Part shown: positions 43,790 through 53,091 of the stretch, piece after piece
Layout of the letters: every line of letters starts with the position of its first letter
How positions within the stretch are numbered: the stretch's first letter is position 1
Assembly: GCF_004769405.1 (NCBI RefSeq)
Contig: NZ_RQES01000018.1
Coordinates: forward strand, 1 to 64,000
Reading direction: 5' to 3'
Length of the DNA stretch: 64,000 nt
DNA from: Leptospira selangorensis
GTDB lineage: Bacteria > Spirochaetota > Leptospiria > Leptospirales > Leptospiraceae
Program-made: the position numbers and the translations under genes
The notes under the pieces: model-generated
Seen by the model: the letters and a program-made list of their open reading frames with translations, nothing else
Databases searched by the model: none
What the model was told of the DNA's origin: nothing

Positions 43790-45004
43790 TTATACTTCTC
43801 TGGCTTCCTTCACCAAAAACATTTCGATCTCTCCCTTGTTCTTAGCTTTTATCAATCCTCTGGACTCGCAGATGAAATCTTCTCTCACAAAATGGAAGGT
43901 ATCTAAGGAGATATTCACCTCGCCAGCGAGCCCGGAACTTTCCATACGGCTTGCAGTATTGACGGTGTCTCCCCAAATATCGTAAGCGAATTTTTCGGTT
44001 CCGATCACTCCTGCCACTACACTTCCGGTATGGATGCCCAAACGTAGTTCCCAGGTAGGAAGGCCTTGGTTCTGTCTTTCTAACTTTTGCTTTTTCATGA
44101 ATTGTTGGAATTCCAATCCGCAGAAAACAGTGTCTCTAGCGTGGGTATTATTTGGCGTAGGAAGTCCTGCTACAGCCATATATGCGTCTCCGATCGTTTT
44201 GATCTTCTCTAAGCCGTATTTTTTTGCGATCTTATCGAATTCCGCAAAGAAGAAGTGGAGTTCCTTCACTAGCTCCTCCGGACTCATTTTTTCCGCGATC
44301 TGAGTAAACCCCGCCATATCGGTGAATAATACGGTAACACTATCATAACGTTTTGGCTGGACGGTATCGTTCATTTTTAATTCGTCCGCAATAGATTCGG
44401 GTAGAATATTCCGAAGCAGGTTATCCGATTTTTTTCTCTCTATATTCAAGTTCCTGCTGAGTATGAAGATAAGTATACCTGTTAGGATCTGGACAAAGAT
44501 ATAGTTTCCACCTAGGTCCATATATTCCGTATCTCTGTCCTTTTGAGGAACTATAAAATTCGGATAAAAATATTCGAATATATACAAGGAACCGGTGACA
44601 AACGCATAAAATCCATAGATGAAAAGGATATTATGATTTTTTAAAAGAATAGTAGCGATTACCAGAGCGGGGATGAAATAATAATGGTTTCCTCCATTAG
44701 AACCTCCATGTAGAAACCAAAGAGAAGATAAATATACAAGTATAGTCAGATTTAAAGGCCAGAATAGAACGTAATAAATGTTCTTAAATCTGGAAAAATA
44801 ATACATGATAAGTAGAATGATACCGGAGATCAAATTTAGAAAAATTACACGGTGAGAATATTCGGTTGTCTCTTCGAATATGGAACCTAGGATATTTAAA
44901 CTTCCGTTTACCAAGGAAATCGCGTTGAATAATCTATGCTCTAAGGAGTTCTTTTTGGGATCTCCGAAGATCAGATAAATAAGCTGAATTAGCTTTTGTT
45001 TCAT
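43790..45004 (-). CDS. Membrane-bound class III adenylate cyclase
   Basis: A 404-residue protein with about six N-terminal helices (30-195) and a C-terminal cyclase domain (about 215-400). Metal-binding aspartates are in FTDMAGFT and GDAYMAV. The purine-specifying residues are Lys in KIKTIGD and Asp in YDIWGD, the pair typical of ATP rather than GTP substrate. NTASRM holds the transition-state Asn and Arg. It would make cAMP in response to a membrane signal; the sensor ligand is unknown. Confidence 0.93.
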   Translation of the reverse strand: MKQKLIQLIYLIFGDPKKNSLEHRLFNAISLVNGSLNILGSIFEETTEYSHRVIFLNLISGIILLIMYYFSRFKNIYYVLFWPLNLTILVYLSSLWFLHGGSNGGNHYYFIPALVIATILLKNHNILFIYGFYAFVTGSLYIFEYFYPNFIVPQKDRDTEYMDLGGNYIFVQILTGILIFILSRNLNIERKKSDNLLRNILPESIADELKMNDTVQPKRYDSVTVLFTDMAGFTQIAEKMSPEELVKELHFFFAEFDKIAKKYGLEKIKTIGDAYMAVAGLPTPNNTHARDTVFCGLEFQQFMKKQKLERQNQGLPTWELRLGIHTGSVVAGVIGTEKFAYDIWGDTVNTASRMESSGLAGEVNISLDTFHFVREDFICESRGLIKAKNKGEIEMFLVKEAREV

Positions 45005-45082
45005 AAAATTCTCCGGGATTTGAGAAGTTTAAATATTTAGAGCAGGGATAAACCTTTCATATTACGGAAAAAATTGCAAGCC

Positions 45083-46159
45083 TCAACTGGAAAGATCGGA
45101 CACGATCCTGTCTCCGAAATAAAAAATATACAAGGCCTTTAGGATGGAGAAAAGACCGGCGCCCTTTGTTCTGGATTGTCTGGAAATTTGAAATAGTATC
45201 TTCCACTGTGAAAATAGTATGGAATATCTTTCTTTGAACGAAAACCTTGGGTCGTATATATTCGTGGATTCGGAAGTAACTCCGTTCAATTCCACTATAT
45301 GCAGATCCTTTCCTTCTAAAAAATCTTTAAGAGAACTGAATCGAATATCATATCTACCAAAATAAAAACCTTTAAAGGAAGAAGAGATTTCATGGATCTT
45401 ATTTTCTAATTCTGGAGTGATCCATTCGGAACCGTCTAAAAATAAAGTCCCCTGGCAATGGTTTCCAGCTTCCGAAAGGCAAATGATCTCTCCTAATTTA
45501 GGGATTTTCTCCCAAGTTTCGGAAAATCTTTTTTGAAACGTTTCTTTCTGTATTCTGAATCTGGGGTGGTTTTCCACTAATTGAGAAAGAGTTGATATTC
45601 CGTTTCCGGTTATCTTAGGAAATACTTTTCTGGTGATGGAAAATATCCTACCTTTAGATTCATTCGGATATCTATAATAAAAAACTCCGACTTCGAATGG
45701 GCCGGGGTGATACTCTTGGACAATAAGATCCACATTCGATTCCAGCAAACATTCTTCCAAATGTTTTAAATTTTGGACTTTTCTGACTCCTTGCCCTCTT
45801 TGTCCTGAATCAGGTTTGAGTATGATCGGAAATTCCAATCCAAAAGAATTCATTTTTTCTAAAATAGAATTCGTGTCCTTGGAACCTTTCGGAACTAAAA
45901 AGAATTTTAATACATGTCGAGGGGCCAGTTTTTGTAAGATTTGATATTTGGATTCTCCTACAAGTCCTCCAAGATGAATTTCCGGATTAGCGGAAGCAAT
46001 TGTTCCAAATCCTAAAGAGGAAATTGAGCCGGATCTAATAGAACGAATCGATTCATATATAATATATGGGATCAGAGGAAGGTACAATTTCCAGGTAGGC
46101 CAGAATTCCATAGGATCTGATTGCCTAAGAAGATCTTGTTCTGTCTGAGTTTCTAACAT
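45083..46159 (-). CDS. ATP-grasp domain protein
   Basis: A protein of about 358 residues with an ATP-grasp core. PIILKPDSGQRGQGVRKV provides the Lys and glycine-rich loop, VDLIVQEYHPGPFEVGVFYYR is the next strand, and a late LHIVELNGVTSE carries the acidic/Asn metal-binding residues. The family joins a carboxylate to an amine or thiol using ATP. ATG 46159 overlaps the stop of the DinB-like gene (TAATG), so an in-frame upstream start is rejected. Coupling to a DinB-like protein suggests a shared pathway, not yet identifiable. Confidence 0.8.
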   Translation of the reverse strand: MLETQTEQDLLRQSDPMEFWPTWKLYLPLIPYIIYESIRSIRSGSISSLGFGTIASANPEIHLGGLVGESKYQILQKLAPRHVLKFFLVPKGSKDTNSILEKMNSFGLEFPIILKPDSGQRGQGVRKVQNLKHLEECLLESNVDLIVQEYHPGPFEVGVFYYRYPNESKGRIFSITRKVFPKITGNGISTLSQLVENHPRFRIQKETFQKRFSETWEKIPKLGEIICLSEAGNHCQGTLFLDGSEWITPELENKIHEISSSFKGFYFGRYDIRFSSLKDFLEGKDLHIVELNGVTSESTNIYDPRFSFKERYSILFSQWKILFQISRQSRTKGAGLFSILKALYIFYFGDRIVSDLSS

Positions 46160-46704
46160 TAGATGACCGGATCCCAAGAAAGAATGAGCTGATTTGAATT
46201 ATATTGTAATGTGGAAATTGCAAACCCAAAACTATCCGGAATATCTTCGAAACCGAGATCGTGTTCGAGTGCGACTCTTATGATTGCTTCATGGTGAATT
46301 GTATGTTCTTGCACATAGAGTAGTTCTCTTTCCCAAGAGGAGTTTACTATATTCTCTATCCCGGAAGAAGAATGGACTAAGTAAGAAACTTGGACTTCTC
46401 CTTCCCAATCTCTTAGATCATATTCCTTTATTAGTTCATGAAGACGATCTGCTGCCGCTCTCGGAGAATTTTCGTAAAGAGGATTTCTTTCTCTTTGGTC
46501 GTAAGAAACAAGTCCTGTGTCATATCCGTTTATTAATGCTTCCGCAAATTCCAAACAATGGCGGATTTGTTTTCCTATACTGGCACCTGATAATAGATGT
46601 AATGGACGAGTATAATTTCTTTCTGAGATCCTAAGGAGTAAATCCGCAAATCTCGAAAAAATGATCTCGAGTGATTCGGTTAAGTCTGATTTCGTCTGCC
46701 TCAT
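46159..46704 (-). CDS. DinB-like metal-binding four-helix protein
   Basis: About 181 residues. Three histidines stand in DinB/YfiT-like positions: GKQIRHCLEF near residue 41 and the pair in QEHTIHHEAIIRVAL near 140. These normally bind a divalent metal in a four-helix bundle. ATG 46704 is chosen because the open frame upstream runs through the terminator at 46751-46779. Members include thiol transferases and isomerases for low-molecular-weight thiols. The TAATG overlap with the ATP-grasp gene points to joint function. Confidence 0.77.
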   Translation of the reverse strand: MRQTKSDLTESLEIIFSRFADLLLRISERNYTRPLHLLSGASIGKQIRHCLEFAEALINGYDTGLVSYDQRERNPLYENSPRAAADRLHELIKEYDLRDWEGEVQVSYLVHSSSGIENIVNSSWERELLYVQEHTIHHEAIIRVALEHDLGFEDIPDSFGFAISTLQYNSNQLILSWDPVI

Positions 46705-46750
46705 TGAGGGAAACTTCGAAGAATAGTGGGTTAGGTTACAACTCAGAATA

Positions 46751-46779
46751 AAAAAACGCCTGCATAATGCAGGCGTTTT
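46751..46779. terminator. Bidirectional Rho-independent terminator after pstB
   Basis: AAAACGCCTGCAT (46753-46765) and ATGCAGGCGTTTT (46767-46779) form a perfect inverted repeat with A/T tracts on both sides. It ends the pst transcript 26 bp after pstB. Confidence 0.93.
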
Positions 46780-46804
46780 GATACGGAAATATAGGCTATA
46801 ATGG

Positions 46805-47569
46805 TCAGCCGAATTTTCCGGAAATATAATCTTCCGTTTCCTTTTTAGAAGGATCATGGAACATCTTTTTAGTAGTATCGAATTCCACCAAACGACCCAT
46901 ATAAAAGAAGCCGGTATAATCGCTTACCCTGGCTGCTTGTTGCATATTATGTGTCACGATCACGATTGTATAAGAGTCCTTAAATTCTGAAATGAACTCT
47001 TCTACTTTCTTAGTGGAGATTGGATCCAACGCGGAACAAGGTTCATCCATTAGGATCACTTCAGGGTTCATTGCGATCGCCCTTGCAATACATAACCTTT
47101 GTTGTTGTCCGCCCGAAAGTCCAAGTGCGCTATCATTCAGTCTGTCTTTTACTTCTTTCCAGAGAGCGGACTTTCTTAAACTTTCTTCGACAATATGATC
47201 CATTTGGTCTTTGGAGACTCCGCCGTTCAGTTTCAGACCGTAAGCTATATTCTCATAAATGGATTTAGGAAAAGGAAAAGACTTTTGGAAAACCATTCCG
47301 ACCCTTTTTCTGAGTTCCACGACATTCATTAGAGGATCATAAATATTAATACCGTCTATTTCCAGTTTACCATTCACTTTAGAACTATCGATCACATCGT
47401 TCATCCGATTGATTGATCTTAAAAAAGTGGATTTACCACAGCCGGAGGGGCCAATGAATGCTGTGACCTTCTTCGCATGAATTTCTAAAGAGATATCATG
47501 CAGTGCTTGGTTCTCACCGTAGAAAAAATTGAAATGGCGGGATTTTATTTTTACTTTTGTATCTTTCAT
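46805..47569 (-). CDS. pstB: Phosphate ABC transporter ATP-binding protein PstB
   Basis: A 254-residue ATPase with strong PstB features: Walker [20 protein letters not shown] (about 38-56), [28 protein letters not shown], signature [36 protein letters not shown], and [21 protein letters not shown]. It powers import of phosphate through PstA/PstC. Last gene of the pstSCAB operon; no phoU follows it. Confidence 0.97.
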   Translation of the reverse strand: MKDTKVKIKSRHFNFFYGENQALHDISLEIHAKKVTAFIGPSGCGKSTFLRSINRMNDVIDSSKVNGKLEIDGINIYDPLMNVVELRKRVGMVFQKSFPFPKSIYENIAYGLKLNGGVSKDQMDHIVEESLRKSALWKEVKDRLNDSALGLSGGQQQRLCIARAIAMNPEVILMDEPCSALDPISTKKVEEFISEFKDSYTIVIVTHNMQQAARVSDYTGFFYMGRLVEFDTTKKMFHDPSKKETEDYISGKFG

Positions 47570-47603
47570 CTGCGATTAACTCCTCGCATCTCCAATAAAA
47601 ACG

Positions 47604-48548
47604 TTATACATGGGCCTTACCCCTGGATTTTCTGATTCTGTATCTTAAGAAAGTAGCGAAAAAACTCATCCCGAAGGTTAGAGTCAATAATACCACTGTG
47701 GTTGCATATTGTTTCGGCATCGCTGCGTCCACATCAGGCGACTGGGTCGCCAATACAAATAGGTGATAACCTAATTGCATGAATTGATCCGAAAGGTGAG
47801 AAGGTAATTCCGGTAAGGAATATACAACTCCCACGAATAAGATCGGAGCAACTTCTCCTGCTCCTCTTCCGATCGCAAGGATTGCTCCCGTTAAAATTCC
47901 GGTTAAAGAATTCGGTAGGATCAATTTCCAGATGGTTTGCCATTTGGTTGCGCCTAACGCGAGACTGGATTCTCTCATTTCTCTTGGAATACTTCTCATT
48001 GTTTCTTCTACAGAGATAATGACTACAGGTAGGGTGAGGATCGCAAGGGTTGCAGCGGCCCAGATCAGGGCAGGCTTTCCCCAAACCGGAGTAGTATTAT
48101 TCGCAACATAATCCATTCCTTTTCCGAGGAATTGGATGAAAAATCCTACGCCGAACAGACCGAATACGATGGAAGGAACTCCTGCCAGGGTATTGATCGC
48201 AAATCTGACAGTCATTGCGAACTTAGAATCTCTTGCGGTATATTCGGAAAGAAAGATCCCGGTCGCGGTTCCAATCGGAATGCTGAATAAGATCATTATA
48301 AAAACTAGATATACTGTTCCGTAGATCGCAGGAAATATCCCGCCTTCTAAGTTATTATTCCTTGGTGCTTCCGTCAGGAATTCCCAATTAACCCCGGAAA
48401 TTCCTTTATAGAATATATTGCCTAGCATGAGAAGGACTGCGGATAAAATGAGTCCTGTAGCAAGCATAGGGGCGCCGAGAGCTAATATGGAATAAATTTT
48501 ATCTTTGACGACTCTTCTTCTTTTAAGTCTGACTTTTTTCCATTTCAA
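47604..48548 (-). CDS. pstA: Phosphate ABC transporter permease PstA
   Basis: A 314-residue permease with six helices. GTATGIFLSEYTARDSKF, NTLAGVPSIVFGLFGVGFF and the EAA-type loop MRESSLALGATKWQTIWKLILPNSLTGI are typical of PstA. It pairs with PstC (25 bp upstream) as the membrane channel. The N-terminus is rich in Arg and Lys (KWKKVRLKRRRVVKDK), on the cytoplasmic side. Confidence 0.95.
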   Translation of the reverse strand: MKWKKVRLKRRRVVKDKIYSILALGAPMLATGLILSAVLLMLGNIFYKGISGVNWEFLTEAPRNNNLEGGIFPAIYGTVYLVFIMILFSIPIGTATGIFLSEYTARDSKFAMTVRFAINTLAGVPSIVFGLFGVGFFIQFLGKGMDYVANNTTPVWGKPALIWAAATLAILTLPVVIISVEETMRSIPREMRESSLALGATKWQTIWKLILPNSLTGILTGAILAIGRGAGEVAPILFVGVVYSLPELPSHLSDQFMQLGYHLFVLATQSPDVDAAMPKQYATTVVLLTLTFGMSFFATFLRYRIRKSRGKAHV

Positions 48549-48572
48549 AGAGGTTTACCAAATCTTGTTTGT

Positions 48573-49655
48573 TTAGGAGCCTTGGAACTTTTTCATAAGC
48601 CGTTTTTTAACATACAGCTCGGTGATTGCGTTCAAGGAAAATGTGAATAGGAAAAGAAGAACTCCCAGGAAGAACAGAATATTATAATGTTCTGATCCCC
48701 AGATAACTTCTCCCATTTCTGCGCCGATTGTGGCTGCAAATGTCCTACTCGGATCAAAAATACCGAAACTCATCATAGGAGCATTACCTGTAGCCATTAG
48801 AGCAATCATAGTCTCTCCAAAAGCTCTTCCTACGCCTAAAAGGACTGCGGCGAATACTCCGGGCAATGCGGCAGGAAGCATAACTCTATAAGCGGTTTGC
48901 CATTCAGTAGCGCCTAATGCTAAGGATGCCTGTCTATAAGATTGAGGCACTGTGCTTAGTGCGTCTTCTGCCACCGTAAATATGATCGGAGTGACTGCGA
49001 TCGCAAGACCGATCCCTCCAGTCAAAGCGTTCAATCTGAAATCTATATCGAAGGTTGCCTTTACTAAGGTAGCAACGTCCATCAAACAGAAAAATCCGAT
49101 CACTACGGAAGGGAAGTTTGCGAGCATTTCGATGGCTGGTTTTACGATCTCTCGCACTCTTGCAGATACAAAAAACGTAATATTCAGAGCGGCTAAAATA
49201 GCTAAAGGTGCTCCGAGTAGGATCGCTATGATTGTAGTTTTTGCAGTACCTACTATCAAAGGTAGAATACCGAATTTAGGAACGGAAGAAACCGGCTGCC
49301 AAACCTTGCTGAAAAGATTTTCGAAAAGAGAAAGTTTTTCAGGCTCAGGAGTGGCAACAGCTACGGGTTTATTTAATTCTAAAGTATCTCCATCAGGATT
49401 ATATTCCGCAGGGGCATCCGCACTAGAGTCAGGATTGTATTCCGCTGGAGCTCCGGAGCTTTGGACAGTAGAAGTGGCTTGCGGGGAATCCGAGAAGAAT
49501 AAGGAAGAAGCTTCTCTAAAGACGAAGAAAAAAATAAGAAGAATGATAAGGATGGAAGTTGCAGCGGTCCCTTTTACTAAGGTTTCCGCGAAAACGTCTA
49601 TTTTTCTTCTGCTCGGATGTAAAAGATATCTCAGCAGAGGATCGAGTTTGCTCAT
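48573..49655 (-). CDS. pstC: Phosphate ABC transporter permease PstC with enlarged periplasmic loop
   Basis: A 360-residue permease, longer than typical PstC proteins (a little over 300). Core motifs are clear: ANFPSVVIGFFCLMD, and YRQASLALGATEWQTAYRVMLPAALPGV as the EAA loop. The extra length lies between the first and second helices (about residues 55-115), where a unit beginning APAEYNPD occurs twice (DNA 49391-49455). This low-complexity loop is predicted periplasmic, facing PstS. Confidence 0.94.
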   Translation of the reverse strand: MSKLDPLLRYLLHPSRRKIDVFAETLVKGTAATSILIILLIFFFVFREASSLFFSDSPQATSTVQSSGAPAEYNPDSSADAPAEYNPDGDTLELNKPVAVATPEPEKLSLFENLFSKVWQPVSSVPKFGILPLIVGTAKTTIIAILLGAPLAILAALNITFFVSARVREIVKPAIEMLANFPSVVIGFFCLMDVATLVKATFDIDFRLNALTGGIGLAIAVTPIIFTVAEDALSTVPQSYRQASLALGATEWQTAYRVMLPAALPGVFAAVLLGVGRAFGETMIALMATGNAPMMSFGIFDPSRTFAATIGAEMGEVIWGSEHYNILFFLGVLLFLFTFSLNAITELYVKKRLMKKFQGS

Positions 49656-49716
49656 TGAATATTCCGAATTCTGGATTTAAGAACGGCCCCCGTTGCCGGG
49701 AGCCGATCACACAATA

Positions 49717-50556
49717 TTACTTTTTCTTAAGAGGGAAGTAACCTACGTCCTTCACAACTTTTTGTCCGTCTTTTCCGATCACCCAATCGATAAACTTTTT
49801 AGTTTGGTCTTTAGGTGCTTCTCTCAGATAGAAATATAGATATCTAGAGATCGGATATTTATTGGTCAAAATATTCGCTTCAGTCGGAAGTTCCGCTTTG
49901 GAGTTTGCGTCAGCAGATACTGCAACATCTTTAACTCCGGAAGCGTAAGCCGCTCCACCGTAACCGATTCCCCATTTGTCTTTGGAGATTGCGTTTACTA
50001 GTGCCGCAGTTCCTACCATATGTTGAGCAGAAGGATCAAAGTCTTGTTTTTCCAAAGCGTGTTCTTTGAAATACTCGTAAGTTCCGGAGTTATTCTCGCG
50101 GCTATACAATACGATTTTATGATCTTCTCCGCCAACTTCTTTCCAATTGGTGATCTTTCCGGTGAAAATTTTACGGATTTCTTCCAGAGAAAGTTTTGCG
50201 ACTGGATTCTTTTTGTTTACATAAAGAGAAATACCGTCGATTGCAACCTTGATTTCCACACCGTTGGAATTATATTTTTCCTTTAATTGTTGGATTTCTT
50301 GAGGTTTGAGAGGGCGAGAAGCAGAACAAATATCCGTAGTTCCATTGATTAGAGCTGCGATCCCGGTTCCGGATCCTCCTCCAGTAACTTGGAATTGAAC
50401 GGATTTATCCGGGAAGGTTTCGGTCCATTTTTGAACCAGGATAACCATCGTATCGGATCCTTTTATGGTGATTGTCTTTTTCTCTTCCCCGGATACGGAA
50501 AATGAAGAAAGAGCGAATGCTAATAAGACAATAAGTCTTAAACCTATCTTTTTCAT
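49717..50556 (-). CDS. pstS: Periplasmic phosphate-binding protein PstS
   Basis: About 279 residues with a signal peptide (MKKIGLRLIVLLAFALSSFSVSG). The mature part starts TITIKGSDTMVILVQKW and contains TGGGSGTGIAALINGTTDIC, the phosphate-binding PstS pattern, and RENNSGTYEYFKEHAL. ATG 50556 is chosen because it begins the signal peptide; an in-frame ATG at 50592 would add 12 residues. It delivers phosphate to PstCAB. Candidate 11-bp-phased repeats lie upstream at 50605-50642. Confidence 0.95.
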   Translation of the reverse strand: MKKIGLRLIVLLAFALSSFSVSGEEKKTITIKGSDTMVILVQKWTETFPDKSVQFQVTGGGSGTGIAALINGTTDICSASRPLKPQEIQQLKEKYNSNGVEIKVAIDGISLYVNKKNPVAKLSLEEIRKIFTGKITNWKEVGGEDHKIVLYSRENNSGTYEYFKEHALEKQDFDPSAQHMVGTAALVNAISKDKWGIGYGGAAYASGVKDVAVSADANSKAELPTEANILTNKYPISRYLYFYLREAPKDQTKKFIDWVIGKDGQKVVKDVGYFPLKKK

Positions 50557-50604
50557 CTGTTTGATATTTCTCCTGAAATATTTTTGAATCATAAATGAGA
50601 ACCG

Positions 50605-50642
50605 TTACGAACGGATTTCTCGAATATTACAATCCTAATACA
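50605..50642 (-). promoter_or_regulatory. Candidate Pho-box-like direct repeats upstream of pstS
   Basis: On the plus strand TTACG (50605), TTTCT (50616, degenerate), TTACA (50627) and ATACA (50638) are spaced by exactly 11 bp. Read toward pstS this gives TGTAT and TGTAAT-type half-sites, like tandem PhoB-type boxes. The site lies about 50-85 bp before the ATG. Two of the four units are weak. Confidence 0.5.
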
Positions 50643-50735
50643 CTCTGTTTTGCTGCATAGATTTGGCATTTTAACGCATTCTATGAAAATAGGCCCTTGG
50701 CTGCAAGAAGTACAAGGGCTTTCGATTGTTAGTTG

Positions 50736-51185
50736 TTAGGGAAATCCTACTGCTGACTTAATCTTTTTCCCACAATCTCCCCCGGCTTGTCCCAGGTTTG
50801 GATCACAGGTATAATATCTGAAATTCAATGGACTTGCATTTGTAGGGATTCCTGAACCCAAGAAACCCAAAGCTCCACAAGTTTGTTTGGAAAGAGCCGA
50901 TTTTCTAAGTGCAGTATCCAAAGAATGTCCAAACATTACATTTAGATAATAGTTAGTCGGAGAGATCGTAGAATTGGAAGCTCCGAAAAGGGTGAAATGG
51001 TCGTAACATTCTCCGGTATAGTCCGTGAAGTTTCCGGCAACCTCTACCACTACGATGGAATTATTTCCGTCATCAGGGTTTCCTACTAATGCTTGTAATA
51101 AAGCTGTATCATCCTTTGTATCGGAAGAGCAGGAAATTGCTAAAAGTCCCAAAAGTGGAAGTATGAATTTAAGTTTAGATTTCAT
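50736..51185 (-). CDS. Small lipoprotein of unknown function in the phosphate cluster
   Basis: A 149-residue predicted lipoprotein (LLAISC, Cys about 19), then an Asp/Asn-rich linker (SSDTKDDTALLQALVGNPDDGNNS) and a compact domain with five cysteines (GECYDH, KQTCGALG, YYTCDPN, GDCGKK). No family was recognised. It lies between the phosphate porin and pstS and has only 21 bp to the porin gene, so it is probably co-expressed with phosphate uptake genes. Confidence 0.75.
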   Translation of the reverse strand: MKSKLKFILPLLGLLAISCSSDTKDDTALLQALVGNPDDGNNSIVVVEVAGNFTDYTGECYDHFTLFGASNSTISPTNYYLNVMFGHSLDTALRKSALSKQTCGALGFLGSGIPTNASPLNFRYYTCDPNLGQAGGDCGKKIKSAVGFP

Positions 51186-51206
51186 AATATTTACTTTCTC
51201 CTCTTC

Positions 51207-52883
51207 TTAATCTAACCTGGTGTTTAATTGGTCCGGTGTAACCATTCCGGTCCAGAAAGTTGCCTGAAGCTGGAAGTAAACGGTTTGGTTATTGATCGTT
51301 TCAGGTTCCCTGGTCACAGGGTCTATTCCTAATTTCAGAACAGGAATTTGGTAGAACAATTGTGCCTTGAATAGGTGTTTATCTCCGAAAAGATTTAAAC
51401 CAACCCAGTAATATTTTTTCAGATCGTTATCTTCTATCTTACCGTTACGATTGAAATCTCCTTTTAGGAAATCATATCTGAAAACAGGCATAATATAATA
51501 TTTATCGAATAGTTGGATATTATATCCGACTGTTGCCTGCCATCCGGAAAGATTATTGGAAGCCGCTCCGGTATAAGTAGTATAAGCTCCACTCAGATAG
51601 ATACCGTTCCAAGTCATGGTTCCGTCGTAGGTATAACCTCTTAGGTCCAGATTTTTTTGGCAATAGCTGGTTTGATAGCTTGGGACAGTACAATCAGCAG
51701 TGCTATTATCCGCAGTAGTTTGAGTGGTAAGAAGATACTGAGTTGGAGCTCCTCTCGGGATCGCGCCGTCCACAGCTAAAGTGGATGCAGGACCGGAGCT
51801 AAAGCTTACGTTCTTAGTTTGCATGGTTGCAGCACCCAGGGAAATTTTTAGATCTTTTTGGAAGATCTCTTCCCCTTCTTGCCAACCTACATTACTACCG
51901 TTCTCTTTTACGATACCACCCAATACGTTCCATTGAACTCTCGCAAAGTATAAAGGAGAATTCAAAATAGGTTGGTTCGGTCTGCCTGCAACTGTAAGGT
52001 CTTGGCGTCTACCTGTTCCATAGTCACCGCCACCACCGTGTCCGTTACCGGCCATTAGATCTACGGTAAGATATTTTTCGTATTTCCCTTCGAAAAAATC
52101 TTTCAAAGGAGAAAGTCTTAGGTTCACACCCATATCGAACTGAGGATACGCGTTTGTCATATAAGAACGTTCTAATGCGATGAAGTTCGCGGAAGACATC
52201 AGATATTCTCTGTGGAATTGAGTAGGTAATTGACCAAAACTCAATCTTGCTCCCAAGATCGGAATATTCACATAAAGGAACGCTTCTTGGATATAACCTC
52301 TGTTTTCTCTTAAGGAAACATTAGTCACTTCTCCGGTGGTGTTTTTGGTTTGGGTGATATAAGGAGCATTCAACATGTTTTCTCCCCTTAGGTTCAGTGC
52401 CATCCCCCACCAAGAATTACCTTGATACTGTAATCCCAAACGAAGACGTCTGAAGTTCCAATCTACCGAATTGAAATCTCCATTTCCGTTATTATAATTG
52501 GATCCGGTCTGAGCGGAAATACCTCTGAATTGTATCCTACCCGTGATGGTAAGTCTTTCCTTTTGAGGTTCGTCAGGTCTGCTAGTGAAATGGTTTGGAT
52601 AAGGATTGAACTTAGGATCGCTCTTGTTGATGGCTTTATCCATCTTACTTTTAAAACGACCTGGACCAGGTTTGGTATACAATTGCCCGTCCTGATCTTC
52701 ATAAATAGTGAATTCTTCCTGCTTAGGTTTTTCCACTTTAGGAGGCTCGCCTGCTTGCGCAAGTTCTGCTCCCGGCGATATTTCCTGGGAGAAAATCGTT
52801 TGGGAATAGATGACGAGTCCTAGAATAAAAAATTGAGATACTATCCCTTCTAAGTTCTTTCTCTTTTTAGATTTCTGCTTCAT
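51207..52883 (-). CDS. Phosphate-selective porin (OprP/OprO-like)
   Basis: A 558-residue outer-membrane porin with a signal peptide (FFILGLVIYSQTIFSQ). A linker follows, then a barrel beginning ERLTITGRIQFRGI, with FRRLRLGLQYQGNSWWGMALNLRGEN and AFLYVNIPILGARLSFGQLPTQFHREYL, which match the OprP/OprO family outline. It ends in LQATFW, a barrel-like strand near the terminus. It is placed upstream of the small lipoprotein and pstSCAB, and the upstream repeats support phosphate control. Anion specificity is inferred from family and context. Confidence 0.85.
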   Translation of the reverse strand: MKQKSKKRKNLEGIVSQFFILGLVIYSQTIFSQEISPGAELAQAGEPPKVEKPKQEEFTIYEDQDGQLYTKPGPGRFKSKMDKAINKSDPKFNPYPNHFTSRPDEPQKERLTITGRIQFRGISAQTGSNYNNGNGDFNSVDWNFRRLRLGLQYQGNSWWGMALNLRGENMLNAPYITQTKNTTGEVTNVSLRENRGYIQEAFLYVNIPILGARLSFGQLPTQFHREYLMSSANFIALERSYMTNAYPQFDMGVNLRLSPLKDFFEGKYEKYLTVDLMAGNGHGGGGDYGTGRRQDLTVAGRPNQPILNSPLYFARVQWNVLGGIVKENGSNVGWQEGEEIFQKDLKISLGAATMQTKNVSFSSGPASTLAVDGAIPRGAPTQYLLTTQTTADNSTADCTVPSYQTSYCQKNLDLRGYTYDGTMTWNGIYLSGAYTTYTGAASNNLSGWQATVGYNIQLFDKYYIMPVFRYDFLKGDFNRNGKIEDNDLKKYYWVGLNLFGDKHLFKAQLFYQIPVLKLGIDPVTREPETINNQTVYFQLQATFWTGMVTPDQLNTRLD

Positions 52884-52968
52884 TCAGAGTTACCTTTTCG
52901 ATTCGCTTCCCGGGTTTTTCCCTTGCGAATTCTGTTTTACGTTTAGGTAACAGAATGGCTTTTTTACG

Positions 52969-53006
52969 TTACAAAATGATTACAGTATGACGATGATTTG
53001 GTTACA
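52969..53006 (-). promoter_or_regulatory. Candidate Pho-box-like direct repeats upstream of the phosphate porin
   Basis: TTACA occurs at 52969, 52980 and 53002, in phase with an 11-bp period (one unit at 52991 is missing). On the coding strand the core reads CTGTAAT-CATT-TTGTAAC, close to the tandem CTGTCAT-type half-sites of PhoB boxes. It lies about 85-125 bp before the ATG. The rest of the 52884-53091 gap shows no gene. Confidence 0.6.
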
Positions 53007-53091
53007 AGGCTCCTGTGGTTATGTTTTATGCAAAACTGGTATCATTTAAGTTACAGAAATAAGACTAAATAAACTAATCATATGATTAGTT

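Noticed and set aside
48952..49680. 242-codon plus-strand open frame opposite pstC
   Set aside because: It is fully antisense to a clear pstC, has low-complexity composition and no family match.
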